Part shown: in pieces, positions 5,662 to 5,725 of the stretch | Position numbering within the stretch: the first letter of the stretch is position 1 | Layout of the letters: the number at the start of each line of letters is the position of its first letter | Assembly (NCBI GenBank): GCA_016934645.1 | Contig: JAFGSL010000161.1 | Location: forward strand, 1-5,725 | Direction of reading: 5' to 3' | Source of the DNA: Anaerolineae bacterium | GTDB taxonomy: Bacteria > Chloroflexota > Anaerolineae > B4-G1 > SLSP01 | DNA length: 5,725 nt | The notes under the pieces: generated by a model | What the model was told of the DNA's origin: nothing | The model's input: the letters and a program-made list of their open reading frames with translations, nothing else | Database searches by the model: none | Made by a program: the position numbers and the translations under genes

Positions 5662-5725
5662 TTCTTACGCTTGCCAAGATCGTTGTCATCGCACAAACGC
5701 CGTTATTGACCAGACGCCCAAGTGC

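Noticed and set aside
1..5725. CRISPR array, defence or toxin-antitoxin system, phage genes
   Set aside because: No regularly spaced repeats and no motifs of such proteins were seen in any frame examined.

Overview
The window reads as a piece of a Chloroflexota-type genome (Anaerolineae/Caldilineae-like). This is an inference. It rests on a Tat-exported lipoprotein solute-binding protein carrying a Val/Glu/Lys-rich tether, a style common in that phylum, and on the moderate GC content. No rRNA or other taxonomic marker is present.

Layout: (1) 1-345 is the C-terminal end of an IS1182-type DDE transposase cut by the window edge. (2) 346-612 is an AT-rich non-coding leader with possible regulatory repeats and an orphan Shine-Dalgarno sequence. 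(3) 613-2676 is an intact family-5 solute-binding lipoprotein. (4) 2695-2723 is a strong intergenic hairpin. (5) 2751-3758 is an intact DppB/OppB-type permease. (6) 3772-4151 is the first ~126 codons of the partner DppC/OppC-type permease. It is broken: GTT where the start codon should be, two +1 frameshifts, and no C-terminal half. (7) From about 4148 the sequence passes directly into the C-terminal ~210 codons of an OppF/DppF-type ATPase that lacks Walker A and the Q-loop. The C-terminal half of the second permease, any first ATPase gene and the N-terminal part of this ATPase are absent. (8) 4781-5192 has no convincing gene but holds a bidirectional-looking intrinsic terminator inside a larger nested inverted-repeat structure. 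(9) On the minus strand, 5193-5396 encodes one TolB/PD40-type beta-propeller blade, the tail of a larger protein or a small remnant. Further out are a possible membrane-protein tail (5445-5585) and an 89-bp segment bounded by perfect 10-bp inverted repeats.

How the genes work together: a complete system of this type has a binding protein, two permeases and two ATPases importing peptides or oligosaccharides. Here only the binding protein and one permease are intact, so the locus as read cannot encode a working importer. The damage is concentrated at 3772-4152, next to two clean genes. That is either recent decay by internal deletion in an IS-associated region, or an assembly/sequencing seam. 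I see no CRISPR array, no defence system and no clear new biological system. The most useful observation is the collapsed permease-ATPase junction.
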